Shown: in pieces, positions 1 to 10,154 of the stretch
How the letters are laid out: every line of letters starts with the position of its first letter
Numbering within the stretch: position 1 is the stretch's first letter
NCBI GenBank assembly: GCA_936432065.2
Contig: OW386285.2
Location: 176,371,984 to 176,435,983, forward strand
DNA from: Rutpela maculata
Taxonomy: Eukaryota; Arthropoda; Insecta; Coleoptera; Cerambycidae
Length of the DNA: 64,000 nucleotides
Direction of reading: 5' to 3'
The notes under the pieces: model-generated
What the model was told of the DNA's origin: nothing
The model's input: only the letters and a program-made list of their open reading frames with translations
The model's database searches: none
Made by a program: the position numbers and the translations under genes

Positions 1-1022
1 CACACAAAATAATATGTCCTGCGTTTAAAATATATTCCCCTTCATACACACACTTAGAATTTTTACATTTTTAGTGCTTCACAAATGTTCCATACATTGC
101 AATATGCTTAACCTAAATGTCACTCATGTTTCCTGAAAAAAAAAGTGATTTAAACTACAACTGTATATACATTTAGAGAAATATTTAAGTTTATTAATAT
201 TTAACTAGCCAGATACCGTTTATGTCGAAGAAACTGTACTTTTCAAGGGAAAAACTAGATAACCTAAAAAAATATGAATTTTGCTGAATAATGCCATTAA
301 CATCTTGCAAATCACTTTCAACAAAATCTTGCAAACCTTTAGATCATATATTATTAATGTTATTATTTTTAACGTCAAAAACAACAATAAACAGAACAAA
401 ACCAATATAAGTATTCGCCATATAAACAAATAAAAAGCCTATAATTAGTTCACGAGTTCTCCACTTTGGCGCTGGCATCTTAAATTCAGACGCCTATAGC
501 CCCTATAGCCCCCTTAAATCTGCCAATGTCTGTCAGATGTTCAAAGCAATAGTTGATATTGACAGAATATTACTGTCGCATATTGCTTATAAACTTGTAT
601 CTTAATGAATCCCATTAAAGTACATTTAGGGAATGTCTAATTAATGAATTAAAGTATGGGAGTAGGAAAAGTATATTAAAATACTAATACAAAAATATAG
701 TTTATGTGCAGGGCATGACAAAATACAATTAGAATAAATTAAAATAAATTAAAACCTCCACATTAAATTAAACAGAACATACATTTTGTTGGTTCTAAAA
801 TAATGATAAATGTGAATAAATAAGAGTGAATTAGGAGTTTATAGTAATATATAAAGGAAAGTATTTTTTTTATCAATCAGTTGATGTAATTCTAATCTAT
901 CTAATGAACTTTTTTATTTTATTTTCGAACATATTTTTAGAATTCTAACTTTTTATTCCTATAGAAAGCCAATTGTTTACTCTCGAGCTATAAATTCAAA
1001 GTATGATTAGTTTATCCATATA
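1..1022. other. AT-rich non-coding stretch
   Basis: Only short chance open frames are present. I see no conserved motif, splice pattern or clear repeat. Nothing can be assigned. Confidence 0.6.
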
Positions 1023-1030
1023 ATACTAAT

Positions 1031-1279
1031 CGGAGATAGGCATTCTTTAGTCGACTAACCAATTATGACTAACGATTAATTGATAATATATTAGTTGTGG
1101 GTAATGACTGATTGGTTAGTCATTAGCCACAACTAATATATTATTAATTAGTCGTTTGTCATGACTGATTAGTGACTAAAAAATGCCCATCTAATTTGTT
1201 AGTCATTAGCCATAACTAATATATTATTAATTAGTAGTTAGTCACGATTGATTAGTAGACTAAAGAATGCTCATCTCTG
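1031..1279. mobile_element. hAT-type MITE, 249 bp
   Basis: The ends form an imperfect terminal inverted repeat of about 30 bp. The left end reads CGGAGATAGGCATTCTTTAG and the complement of the right end reads CAGAGATGAGCATTCTTTAG. The same 8-bp word, ATACTAAT, flanks both sides (1023-1030 and 1280-1287). An 8-bp duplication with a CAGAG-like terminus is the hAT pattern. The interior is two imperfect copies of a unit rich in TTAGTCATTAGCCA and ACTAATATATTATTAATTAG (about 1113-1190 and 1197-1279). It has no coding capacity, so it is non-autonomous. The left end differs from the hAT consensus at its second base (CG for CA), probably by mutation. Confidence 0.8.
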
Positions 1280-1287
1280 ATACTAAT

Positions 1288-2094
1288 AGGTATTTACCTA
1301 CAAAAATTAGCAAACATAAAATTTTTTTTTTAGTTCGTGAAAGTGTATGGAATAATATCCTGAAAAGTTTACATTTCACTGGGATGCAGAACATAAAAAA
1401 AAGTGTAAAAAAAATTTCATCAGTTTTCTTCAAAATATTGAAATTAAGTCCTAACAAAATTTATCGCTAAAGCCATAGTTTTCCCGGAAAAAAATAGTCA
1501 AGTGTAATGTTATAACTCGGAGCGAGATACATGCATGCACGCGCTTGAATACGCATGACTGTGACACCGACGCACTGAATTACTTGTCACTAAAAATCAG
1601 AATTTGTTCAATCTATATGAGTATTTAAAAGATGGAAATTGTAGCTTTCTGATGCTTTTTCGTTTTAAACAATACAAGCAAAAGATGGATGGGAAAAATA
1701 TACTTATATATATTATCACGCCCGAACTTAATTGTCGCAATAAAAAATAAAAGCCCTTCAAAAAAATTCTTTCTTCATTGAGAACTGTTAAAAAGCATGC
1801 ACACTTCATGATTATTATGGTTTATTAAGTTGTAGTAACGTGTAGCTGTAACTTGCCGAGAAATTAACCCACTGGAAAAAATAAAATATCACTATTTTGG
1901 AAAAAATGTATACTTTTTGAATGTTCAAACACAAATTCGTTTACTTGTATGCATTTTGTCGAAAATATGATTAATCAGATCATAATAAAAAATTGCGATT
2001 TTCACGATCTTTTGGGGATATATAATTTTTTTACAAGCAAATCATTTTTTGTTTGTTTATAGTTATAGGAAAGAATATTTTTATAGGAGTTCGT
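1288..2094. other. AT-rich non-coding stretch
   Basis: No gene, RNA or repeat structure is recognised. The open frames here are short and composition-driven. Confidence 0.55.
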
Positions 2095-2691
2095 AAACAG
2101 TACAAAGAATAATGTATGAAAAATCAAAAGAAAATCTATCCAAGAAAGTATTAATTTTAATTCTTTGCATTATTCGATAACCTACTTCTGGTTATACTAG
2201 AAATTAAGAAGTTCTAAAATGGCTAATCGTGTACAAGAATTTTAGAATGATAGTTTAATTTCTACAGGTGAGTCCTGCTGTATTAAAAACTTTAACATGG
2301 GTTTTTGTAAATAAAATCATATTACAGCTCTTTATCTCTAGCATAATCAGATGTAGGTTGTCAGATAATTACAAAGATTAAGAAATTTATATTTTAATTA
2401 GATTTCCATTATTGATTAAATAGATATAGGGCCGTTACTTTCGGTCCCGATTAAACGTTAACGGTGGGTCAAACCAATTCAGTTACCATGGAAACAATTG
2501 TACTTTCAATGATTTAGCCGACGGTTAAAGTTTAACCACGTTTAACGTTGACAGAAAGTAACGGCCCATAGTTATTTTGTAAATAAATTCATTTTAGGAC
2601 GTCTTAAAACCAGAAGTAGGTTATCGAAGAATGCAAAGAATTAAAATTATTATTCTCTTAGATTTTCTTTTGATTTTTCATACTGTTAGGG
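2095..2691. repeat. Inverted-repeat (foldback-like) element, ~600 bp
   Basis: The left arm (about 2095-2225) reappears as its reverse complement at about 2590-2691. Both arms contain GAAAATCAAAAG-like sequence, then TTAATTTTAATTCTTTGCAT and CGATAACCTACTTCTGGTT. The left arm has an extra ~11 bp near its outer end. The centre carries a second, smaller inverted-repeat element at 2429-2567. No clean target duplication is visible, so the superfamily is open. Confidence 0.7.
2429..2567. mobile_element. Small MITE nested in the inverted-repeat element, 139 bp
   Basis: The two ends are inverted copies starting GGGCCGTTACTTTC. The similarity continues imperfectly inward through the AACGTTAA-like part. 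The trinucleotide ATA lies on both sides (2426-2428 and 2568-2570). A GGGCC terminus with a 3-bp duplication suits a PIF/Harbinger-type MITE, but three bases in AT-rich DNA is weak evidence. It has no ORF. Confidence 0.6.
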
Positions 2692-2980
2692 ATACACGAT
2701 GCCCATGGAAGAGACCCGCGCCTGTCAGTAGGGTATATTACCATGGGACTCTTACATGATTATTGTTTTATAAGCATTCGTACCAACTTAAACAAACATT
2801 GTGAGATCACCGTCTTAAGAAAATCCAGCTTGTGGGCATACACATTTATTCACTCTCGATTTATCTAATATAGTGCATGTTGTTTTCATATAGTATAGTT
2901 TTCTTTTAAATAAATGTCATTTAACAATACATTATTCTTTACAAAAATCTAATTACTTTTTGTTTTCTTTTTTTTTGTAG

Positions 2981-3293
2981 AATCACAAAAAAAATATCTG
3001 AAACTGGTACGTATCGGACCAGATTCTAGTATAAGCAAAAACGTTGATAAGTTTAAATTGAGTTCACTGGCCAGAAATCATATATTAAAGGATAAAGGGT
3101 TGATTACGTTAGAGAAATATAAAAATTCTTTAGAAAGAGGTGATGATGTAGAACAATTTTTGAGAGAACATTTGGGTTATAATTATTTTTATGAAATGAA
3201 ATGTGCTGAAGATATATTACTCTTTGGTAGCAACATAATTTGTACCACTTTAAACAGTTGCGTTAGTTCTCGAATAGTGGAATCTGTTAGAAG
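2981..3293 (+). CDS. Senataxin-like SF1 helicase, internal exon
   Basis: This exon encodes part of a superfamily-1 RNA/DNA helicase of the senataxin branch, nuclear enzymes that act on RNA:DNA hybrids and transcription termination. It follows a long pyrimidine tract ending TTTTTTTGTAG and is open through KLVRIGPDSSISKNV, the helical LSSLARNHILKDK segment and a motif-Ib-like NIICTTLNSC. The KLVRIG stretch and the TTL segment match the usual spacing between motif Ia and motif Ib in this family. The exon ends at a GTAAAT donor (3294) in phase 2. Walker A (motif I) and the N terminus are not found upstream in the window. The assignment as senataxin rather than another Upf1-like helicase is from recall of the family and was not searched. 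Confidence 0.82.
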
Positions 3294-3354
3294 GTAAATA
3301 GTGAAAATGACAATGCTGTAGGATTATTATTATTAAGATATAATTTTATTGTAG

Positions 3355-3499
3355 GGACCAACTAAAATTTTCTTGCTGTATAATTGATGAGTCCACACAA
3401 TGCTGTGAAGCAGAATCTTTACTTCCTATTCAGTTGGGAGTTAACAAATTTGTCCTTGTTGGAGACCCACAACAACTACCAGCAGTAGTGTGTAACAAA
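3355..3499 (+). CDS. Senataxin-like SF1 helicase, next exon (motifs II-III)
   Basis: A 61-bp intron (3294-3354, GT...TTTTATTGTAG) joins this exon in frame to the previous one. It encodes motif II as CCIIDEST, the DExx Walker B box that binds Mg-ATP, and motif III as VLVGDPQQLPAVV, which couples hydrolysis to unwinding. It ends at a consensus GTAAGT donor (3500). Motif II usually reads DEA-Q in senataxins, and here it is DESTQ. Motifs IV-VI are not found downstream. The next intron could extend past the transposon cluster, or the locus may be a fragment. Both splice junctions and the frame are clean, which argues for a real gene, or one lost only recently. Confidence 0.85.
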
Positions 3500-4679
3500 G
3501 TAAGTAATATAAAAATATAACCCTTTTTTTACCTTTAACCAATTTGACTACTTAAGTCATTCATTTGCTGCTACAGTATTACTACCCTTTCGGATGCTAG
3601 GTGGGTAGATCAAGTGGAAAATAAAACCAGGTTACAGTATGTAGCATGCCGCAGCATTTCTATCCCGGTTTGTGGTGTTTTAAAGTGCATATGACTAAAA
3701 TGTCTAGTTTAGTACCTACCTGACAATATTCTGTACTCACTGTTTACACACACACAAAAAAAGAAAAATCTACAAAAAACAACTGAACAGTTCTTGACAA
3801 GTTTTAGCCCCTCTTTTCATCGTGTTGCAAGGAAAATAAAACCCCTGATCTCTCTAAACTAGGAACAGACTATATTCAGTACTAGTAATATGACATGTGT
3901 TATAAAATATGGATAGATAGATAGATAATGGACCACAATAGTTATGACGTCATTCATGAGGAGGTTAATTTGAATTCCTTTCCATCCACTCTTTGAAGCC
4001 TTATGTACATGTGCTTTAAGGGTCAAAATAAATTACTTAAAAATGTATCTAAGAGTTGGTACGTTATTTTTCATATTTAACTATTGAAACCTAACTACTA
4101 GTATAAAAATAGAGCTGGATTATAAGTTTTTTACATGTGGTAATCAATTTTCTCCACCGAGAATAAATAAAAAAATATTTTCTAAATGGTTGTTTATGCG
4201 CATGTGTTCTACAAGTGTCTGGAAAATTATTGAGAACGTAGTTCTTTGATTATTTCTTTGTGCTCTAACCTCAAAGCCTGTTTATTTATTATTTGAATTG
4301 CTCTCCATTATTTTCTACTGTTATTATAGACTTTCGTCCTCTAACCAGGCCCCTGTACCAAATTCACTGGCAGGCCCCCATGCCTAGGAGAAATTTGAAA
4401 AAAAAAAAAATTGTCCAGGTCTCTTAAACGAGCGAGAATTGCATTTACTAGCCTAACCGGGCCCAGGTACCACAGTACCTACTGACCCTCCCTTGTGGGG
4501 GCCTTGCCTCTAACCTCGTGTTTAAATGTTTATTTGTAAGTATTTTCACTTAAAAACGCAAATAAATAAAGAAATTACATATTTTATCATTTATTCAGAA
4601 CTTATTTCTATTAAATATAATTATGATTAAAATAGTTTAAAATTGAACTGTCTAGTAAATACGACATATTCCATGAGCA
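3500..4679. other. Non-coding; intron or intergenic
   Basis: This follows the helicase donor site and may be intron. It has a short GATA run near 3912-3930 and a GC-richer patch at about 4340-4510 with CAGGCCCC and GGGCC pieces. No exon with helicase motifs IV-VI is recognised. Confidence 0.5.
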
Positions 4680-4947
4680 CGCTTCATTTGTTACGGTACG
4701 AACATGCCGAAGTTGATACGCAGCTATATAGAAGTTCAGACCGCAAATTCAGTAGATGCATCGAAGCCATCAATATGTAAAACAAATCTATACATTTAAA
4801 TATAACCGCACATACCGTCGATACTAGCAGGGTGAACTGCTCCTAGTACAAATTGATGGCTTCAATGCATCGACTGAAACTGCGGCCTGAACTTCTATGG
4901 CTGTGTAGCATCTTTGGCATGTTCGTACTCTTACAGAAATATTATAG
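4680..4947. repeat. Inverted duplication of a coding fragment
   Basis: The segment at about 4688-4776 reappears as its reverse complement at about 4851-4945. Shared words are GTACGAACATGCC, AGAAGTTCAG, GATGCAT and GAAGCCATCAAT. The arms are clearly diverged, and a spacer of about 75 bp separates them. Read on the minus strand, the right arm continues into the SWIM-like motif at 4925-5000. Confidence 0.7.
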
Positions 4948-5042
4948 TGTGCAAAGAGAGCCAGAGCAGCCATATGATGGCATAACCATAATCCCCTTGG
5001 ACAAGTACATTCTGCATCGGTTATATTTTTATCGTTATTCAA
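4824..5042 (-). pseudogene. SWIM zinc-finger domain fragment
   Basis: The minus-strand frame contains CTCPRGLWLCHHMAALALFA. This fits the SWIM pattern CxC, a short spacer, then CxH, followed by the usual alanine-rich helix. SWIM domains bind DNA or protein in nuclear proteins and also occur in transposase-associated and YqaJ-type proteins of insects. The similarity stops soon after HYNIS. No flanking exons are seen, and the neighbouring inverted copy lacks the motif. This is best read as a captured or decayed exon. Which parent family it came from is uncertain. Confidence 0.5.
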
Positions 5043-5062
5043 AAATATCTGAAAACAATTAA

Positions 5063-6281
5063 TTACATTTAAAGTAAAATATATTTATTTTTAAAAAAAA
5101 AGCACACACCTCTACTTTGAACAGAACTTTCTGCCTTAACCATGAATGTTTCTTTATACTTAAAAAAATGAGCAATCGCAGAAAAATGTAATTTTTGGAC
5201 CATTTTTGATATACAAACACTTTAAATACTGTAAAATCCTTGAAAGTTATAAAAGAAATAATCCACTATACATAACCTTAAACTTCAACCAGGAAAACAA
5301 ATAAAAATAAGAAGATGGAGTTATGCCCGACATACGTATTACACGTGCGCAATAAACAATTAATTTCTGAAAAAATTTCAAGAGGACTTAAAAATTACAG
5401 TATTATTACAAGAAGGCGCCGCTTTTAAAGTTAAAACATTAGGTGATAATTCAATAGTTAAATATTCGCAGATTTTCTGAAATTTAAAATTCAATTTTAA
5501 CCAGGGTCTTATGTACAGTGGTGATAAGGTCGATGTGAGAAATAGGATGGAATAGTTAGAGTGGGAGTGAAACATCACACTATTTTGGTCCATTTATTGC
5601 ATGTGAGACAATCGGCCTTTTCAGTGATTTTTTTTATTGCTTTATGTGTTAGTGTTTTATAAAAAAAATACGCCGTATTTTTTTTAGCATGATTTCTATC
5701 GAAAAAAAAAATCGAAAGTGTGGAAATAAAGCGCACGCTTTGAACGTGAAGTCACGCACTCATCTTAGTGACGTCTACGAGCCTATGACCTTCATACCGG
5801 TGTATCATAAAGTTGGTTCCCTGCTTTTTGACAGTTGACGTTGAAATTGACACTTTGACAGTCGTTTCTGTTTAGTTTGGATTTTTGTGTTTAGAAAATG
5901 TTTAAAGAACATAACCCCAAAACAAAGCATAAAAAATAAACATGTGTCAGTTGTGGTGCAACGTTAGTGGCTATTAGGCATTCTGGTAAATGCTGCCAAC
6001 ATAAGTCCGGGATGTGTGACTTCACTCAGCCTCAAGGTCAAATGAGTGTTCAAATTGCCGTAATAAATGTTTATTGTTTTATTAAACACTGTGAGATTTA
6101 TATTTAAACAGAGTTGCACAAGGTGAATATCATCAGTTAACTTTGTTTTGAGATTTAAGAATCTAGTGAAAAGGCCCATTACAATTGTGTACATTCGTCA
6201 TAAAAAACATTGCAAAATTATTCAAGGTAAAAAACGTACAAAATTATAAGTATACAAACATTACAATAGCATAATGTCAAT
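5063..6281. other. Non-coding stretch upstream of the Gypsy insertion
   Basis: No convincing gene. A stretch near 5899-6030 reads as two short in-frame pieces with CxxC-type cysteines separated by a stop (about 5938), so it could be a decayed first exon, but I cannot name it. The remainder is AT-rich. Confidence 0.45.
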
Positions 6282-6285
6282 ATAT

Positions 6286-6681
6286 TGTAATGTGTTACAA
6301 CCCCTAGAATGATGTATTTGCACCTACTCGAAAAAGAACCTACCAGAAGATTCCAAAGTGACATCTGGAATTATCGAGAGAATGGTGGCGTCATCACAGA
6401 ACAATCGATATCTGTCATTTTTAGGTATAAAAGACCGATCGCATTCTCGGCGAGTAGTTCAGAAAGTTCAGAAAGTATAGAAAGTGAGGTTAAGACTTCA
6501 AAGATAAACAAAGTGATAAACATTGTGATTTTTAGTCAGTAAAGTGTTTTTAAATTAATAATAGTATTGTGAAGTATCCAGTAAATATTTAATAAAGTGT
6601 GTTAGTGGACATCTCTTGTTATAATTTTTGGAACCCACGGAATTTGCGAGGGTGGTTTCCTAAGGGTGGAAACACGTCACA
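6286..6681 (+). repeat. 5' LTR
   Basis: It starts TGTAATGTGTTACAACCCCT and ends CACGTCACA. A TATAAAAG box lies at 6426-6433 and AATAAAGTG, a likely polyadenylation signal, at 6591-6599, giving a U3-R-U5 layout. It differs from the 3' LTR by an extra 3 bp near 6560 and one base near 6409. Confidence 0.92.
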
Positions 6682-6700
6682 AATTGGTGTCAGAAAGCGG
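6682..6700 (+). promoter_or_regulatory. Primer-binding site (putative)
   Basis: Directly after the LTR terminal CA comes AATTGGTGTCAGAAAGCGG. TGG is the complement of a tRNA CCA tail, and the position is right for minus-strand priming. The tRNA is probably a leucine isoacceptor, from memory only. Confidence 0.65.
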
Positions 6701-7116
6701 AATTTTATGACAAGAGGAGCTCTGAAGTTGTGTTGGAGTGTTCGAGAAGTATTCTCGAGGTTTAGTGCTAACACAGGACTCATTTACTGGACATTGTTCG
6801 AGGGTTATTTTCGAACAGGAAAATAGTGTTAAGTGCATTTTTGAGACATTGTAGAACATTTTATTAGGACATTAGTGTGATAATTAATTCCTTTGAACTG
6901 AGAAGTGATAGAGACACTGAAAAAGACTCATTTAGTGCGTGAAAATTTCTAGAACTTTTCTATTTGGACATTAGTGGAGATTAGTAAATTCTCTAAACTG
7001 GATAGTGACAAAAGACTCTGAATAAGACTTTTTCGTGCTATTTCGAGATTTGTCTGGAAAGTTCCATTACCGATATTGACGTGACAGTTAAATTTATTTT
7101 ATTTTAACATAATCTT

Positions 7117-9750
7117 ATGCCTATAAAAACTAGAAGTATGGCATCCGATAAACAAATACAGGACTTATTCGAACAATTCCAAAAAATGATGGCGCAGCAA
7201 CGGCAGGAAGACAAAGAAGAACAGGAGAAAAAACGTCATGAAGAAAAAGAAGAAAGGAACGAATTAAAGAAAATGATGGAAGATCAGGAAATAAGACGTC
7301 AGAAAGAAAAAGAGGAGGAAGAAAGAAGACGTCAAGAACAAGAAAGACAACGTCAAGAGGAAAAAGACGAACTCAGAAAAATAATGGAAGACTTGGAAGA
7401 AAGACGCCAGGAGGAATTAAGGAAAATCCTGAGCGATCAAATAAAAATACAACAGGACGCAATCGTTTCTGTCAAGGAAGAAGTTAAAGAAGAGATAAAC
7501 AAGGTCGAAGAAAAAGTAGATAAGGTTGAAGGAAAAGTAGATAAGGTAGAAGAAAAAGTAACTGAGTTTGAAGTAGAAATAGACCGGCTTAAACGACAGT
7601 TGAGAGATAGAGGAAGTCAGCAGGTGGTATCATCAGGTCAGCGACTAAAACCTCCTTCTTTTGACGGCCAAAGTTCCTGGACGACGTACAAGAGGCAGTT
7701 TGAGGCAGCAGCATGTGCGAACAACTGGGATAACGAGGAAAAGGCCATGGCATTAGTTCTGGCGTTAAGGGGCCAGGCCTCAGAATTACTTCAGACTATC
7801 CCAGTGGAGAAACAAAGGGACTTTAAAGTCTTGGAAGCTGCATTAGACTTGAGGTATGGCGATCAACACCTTGCCCAATTATACCAGACTCAGCTGAAAT
7901 CCCGGATGCAAAAAGCTGGGGAAAGTTTACAAGAATTTGAAGCTGCGATAGAGAGACTGGCACACCTGGCGTATCCGAGTGCACCTAAAGAATTCCAGGA
8001 ACAATTAGCCGTGGGGGCCTTTTTAGGTGGTATAAGGGACGAAGAGGTCAGGCGAGTTCTGAGGCTGACGAGACACCAAAGTAGTAGCGAAGCTTTGGTG
8101 CGTGCACTCGAAGTAGAAGCCGCTTACAGGAATACTCCAAGGTCGAGAGTGCGAGCTGTGACTCTCGAAGAATCGCAACCAGAAATGAACCAGAACCCCA
8201 TGTTGACGGAGATGCAGAAAATGTTTACCAAATTATTGAACAAAGTGGATGATCTTAGGGAGCAGAGAAAACAACAAAATAAAGGAAAGCCGAGTGGAGG
8301 TATTAAATGTTACAACTGCGGCAAGGTAGGACACATGAAGCGAGACTGTCGACAGCAGAATTCGGAGAGTCGAGTAAATGCTGTAAATCTTGAAGAGAAG
8401 CAGGAAAACAGTACCAAGGGGGTTGTTCTGGCTAGGGAATGCAGTGACCCCAGAGAAATAAAGATTTCCCAGCTTCGAAGAATCGCAAGCAGTCTGTTGT
8501 TGCATGGATATGTGAACGGAAGAAAATGTTTGTTTACCACAGGTACTACGTCATCAATAGTACGGCCAGGATTTATATCGGGCATAAAGATTACCAAGAG
8601 GCAAAATGAAGAAGTGATCGTCCGGACAGCTACGGGGGACAGGGCTACGGTTCATGGAGAAGTAGACCTGGGTTTGCAGATTGGGCATTTGAGGTTCGAC
8701 CACAGGGTCATCGTGGCTGACATTACGGATGACTTCATTTTGGGACTGGACATTATGGAACAGTATGGATTTATTGTTGACGTAGGAAAGCGAATGTTAA
8801 GGATTGGGAACGAACAATTTATTCTGTCAAAAGTGAACGACCAATGCGAGAAAACCAGGCTGTTGACAACGCAGGCAGTCAAAACTCCTGCATTATCCAG
8901 AAAACCAGACAAGGAAGATTGCAAGCGCTACCCTCAGGTGAGAAAATTGCCGAACATGGTTAAAGTCAACACTGTCAAGGTCGATCTTCCAGACAGTTGG
9001 TCAAAGAAAACTCTGAGGCAAGAGCAATTGCGTGATGTAGAAATCGGACCCATGTTGCGAGCAAAAGAAGAGGGAACGCGTCCAGCATGGAAGGATGTTT
9101 CCGACACAGAAGTGGGGCTGAAGGCTTTATGGTCACAATGGGATTCACTTACAGTCGTAGACGGGCTTTTAAGGAGAGCATGGGAAAGCCCAGATGGGAA
9201 GCAGGTTGCCATGCGTCTAGTGATTCCCAGGTGTCGTGTACCAGAAGTACTCCAGAAAGCGCACAATAAAACGTCCAGCAGACACTTCGGCATAAACAAG
9301 ACATTGAGTAGAGCACGGGAACAATTCTATTGGGTTAATAGTCGCCAGGATGTGGAGGCCTGGTGTCGCAAGTGTAAGAATTGTGCTGCCCGTGGGGAAC
9401 CATTTTCCATGAGCAACTACAGAAATGGAAGTCGAGAACAGCCAAAGAATGATCGAGAGCAGATGAACAGAACTAGTAACCGCTTGAAGGCTCGTTATGA
9501 TCAGAATGCCAGTACAGGGGGATTCAAGGTGGGGGATCTGGTTTGGCTGTACAACCCACAGCGGAAGGAATGGAGATCCCCGAAATTTCAACCTCCTTGG
9601 GATGGACCGTATATTGTTATTACCCGAATTAATGATGTCGTCTATCGGATTCAACGAAACAAAAAGTCCAAGATGAAGATCGTACACTTGGATAGACTGG
9701 CGAAGTACGTGAAAGAGGCTGAACTGCCTGACCGGGACGTTCAGGCTTAA
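7117..9750 (+). CDS. Gag-pol polyprotein with internal deletions (Gypsy)
   Basis: 877 residues from an ATG after a 435-bp leader. Residues about 15-165 are a charged Glu/Lys/Arg/Gln coiled coil. About 185-345 is a retrotransposon gag domain with RLKPPSFDGQ at its start. A CCHC knuckle, CYNCGKVGHMKRDC, lies near 397-410. An aspartic-protease fold follows, with LFTTGTTSSIV at about 472 and FILGLDIMEQYG near 543. The catalytic Asp of DTG is Thr (TTG), so the protease should be inactive. Reverse transcriptase and RNase H are missing. The integrase H2C2 finger remains (HNKTSSRHFG near 716, CRKC near 752), the D,D35E core is gone, and the C-terminal GPY/F module (WDGPYIV) is retained near 829. All joins are in frame. 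Particle assembly and RNA packaging are plausible; self-sufficient transposition is not. Confidence 0.9.
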   Translation: MPIKTRSMASDKQIQDLFEQFQKMMAQQRQEDKEEQEKKRHEEKEERNELKKMMEDQEIRRQKEKEEEERRRQEQERQRQEEKDELRKIMEDLEERRQEELRKILSDQIKIQQDAIVSVKEEVKEEINKVEEKVDKVEGKVDKVEEKVTEFEVEIDRLKRQLRDRGSQQVVSSGQRLKPPSFDGQSSWTTYKRQFEAAACANNWDNEEKAMALVLALRGQASELLQTIPVEKQRDFKVLEAALDLRYGDQHLAQLYQTQLKSRMQKAGESLQEFEAAIERLAHLAYPSAPKEFQEQLAVGAFLGGIRDEEVRRVLRLTRHQSSSEALVRALEVEAAYRNTPRSRVRAVTLEESQPEMNQNPMLTEMQKMFTKLLNKVDDLREQRKQQNKGKPSGGIKCYNCGKVGHMKRDCRQQNSESRVNAVNLEEKQENSTKGVVLARECSDPREIKISQLRRIASSLLLHGYVNGRKCLFTTGTTSSIVRPGFISGIKITKRQNEEVIVRTATGDRATVHGEVDLGLQIGHLRFDHRVIVADITDDFILGLDIMEQYGFIVDVGKRMLRIGNEQFILSKVNDQCEKTRLLTTQAVKTPALSRKPDKEDCKRYPQVRKLPNMVKVNTVKVDLPDSWSKKTLRQEQLRDVEIGPMLRAKEEGTRPAWKDVSDTEVGLKALWSQWDSLTVVDGLLRRAWESPDGKQVAMRLVIPRCRVPEVLQKAHNKTSSRHFGINKTLSRAREQFYWVNSRQDVEAWCRKCKNCAARGEPFSMSNYRNGSREQPKNDREQMNRTSNRLKARYDQNASTGGFKVGDLVWLYNPQRKEWRSPKFQPPWDGPYIVITRINDVVYRIQRNKKSKMKIVHLDRLAKYVKEAELPDRDVQA

Positions 9751-9761
9751 GGAGGGGGCAG
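9748..9761 (+). promoter_or_regulatory. Polypurine tract
   Basis: TAAGGAGGGGGCAG overlaps the end of the ORF (TAA at 9748) and abuts the 3' LTR. This is the expected plus-strand priming site. Confidence 0.8.
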
Positions 9762-10154
9762 TGTAATGTGTTACAACCCCTAGAATGATGTATTTGCACC
9801 TACTCGAAAAAGAACCTACCAGAAGATTCCAAAGTGACATCTGGAATTATCGAGAGAATGGTGGCGTCATCACAGAACAATCGAGATCTGTCATTTTTAG
9901 GTATAAAAGACCGATCGCATTCTCGGCGAGTAGTTCAGAAAGTTCAGAAAGTATAGAAAGTGAGGTTAAGACTTCAAAGATAAACAAAGTGATAAACATT
10001 GTGATTTTTAGTCAGTAAAGTGTTTTTAAATTAATAGTATTGTGAAGTATCCAGTAAATATTTAATAAAGTGTGTTAGTGGACATCTCTTGTTATAATTT
10101 TTGGAACCCACGGAATTTGCGAGGGTGGTTTCCTAAGGGTGGAAACACGTCACA
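9762..10154 (+). repeat. 3' LTR
   Basis: Same start and end as the 5' LTR and 3 bp shorter. It contains the same TATAAAAG box (about 9902) and AATAAAGTG signal. The base after it begins ATAT, matching the 4 bp before the 5' LTR. Confidence 0.92.

Larger units (their letters stand above)
6286..10154 (+). mobile_element. Non-autonomous Ty3/Gypsy LTR retrotransposon, 3.87 kb
   Basis: The element has two TG...CA LTRs (396 and 393 bp) flanked by ATAT on both sides, a primer-binding-like site, one 877-codon ORF and a G-rich polypurine tract. The LTRs differ by about one substitution (near 6409 versus 9885) and a 3-bp AAT/TAA indel, so insertion was recent. A full Gypsy pol needs reverse transcriptase, RNase H and an integrase core. 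None is present, yet the frame is uninterrupted, so it must depend on enzymes supplied by a relative. Confidence 0.92.

Noticed and set aside
5890..6080. A possible zinc-ribbon first exon
   Set aside because: An in-frame stop divides it, the cysteine spacing fits no family I recognise, and there is no splice donor with support.
9217..9840. A 207-codon minus-strand frame under the Gypsy ORF
   Set aside because: It is antisense to the well-supported gag-pol frame and has no recognisable domain.
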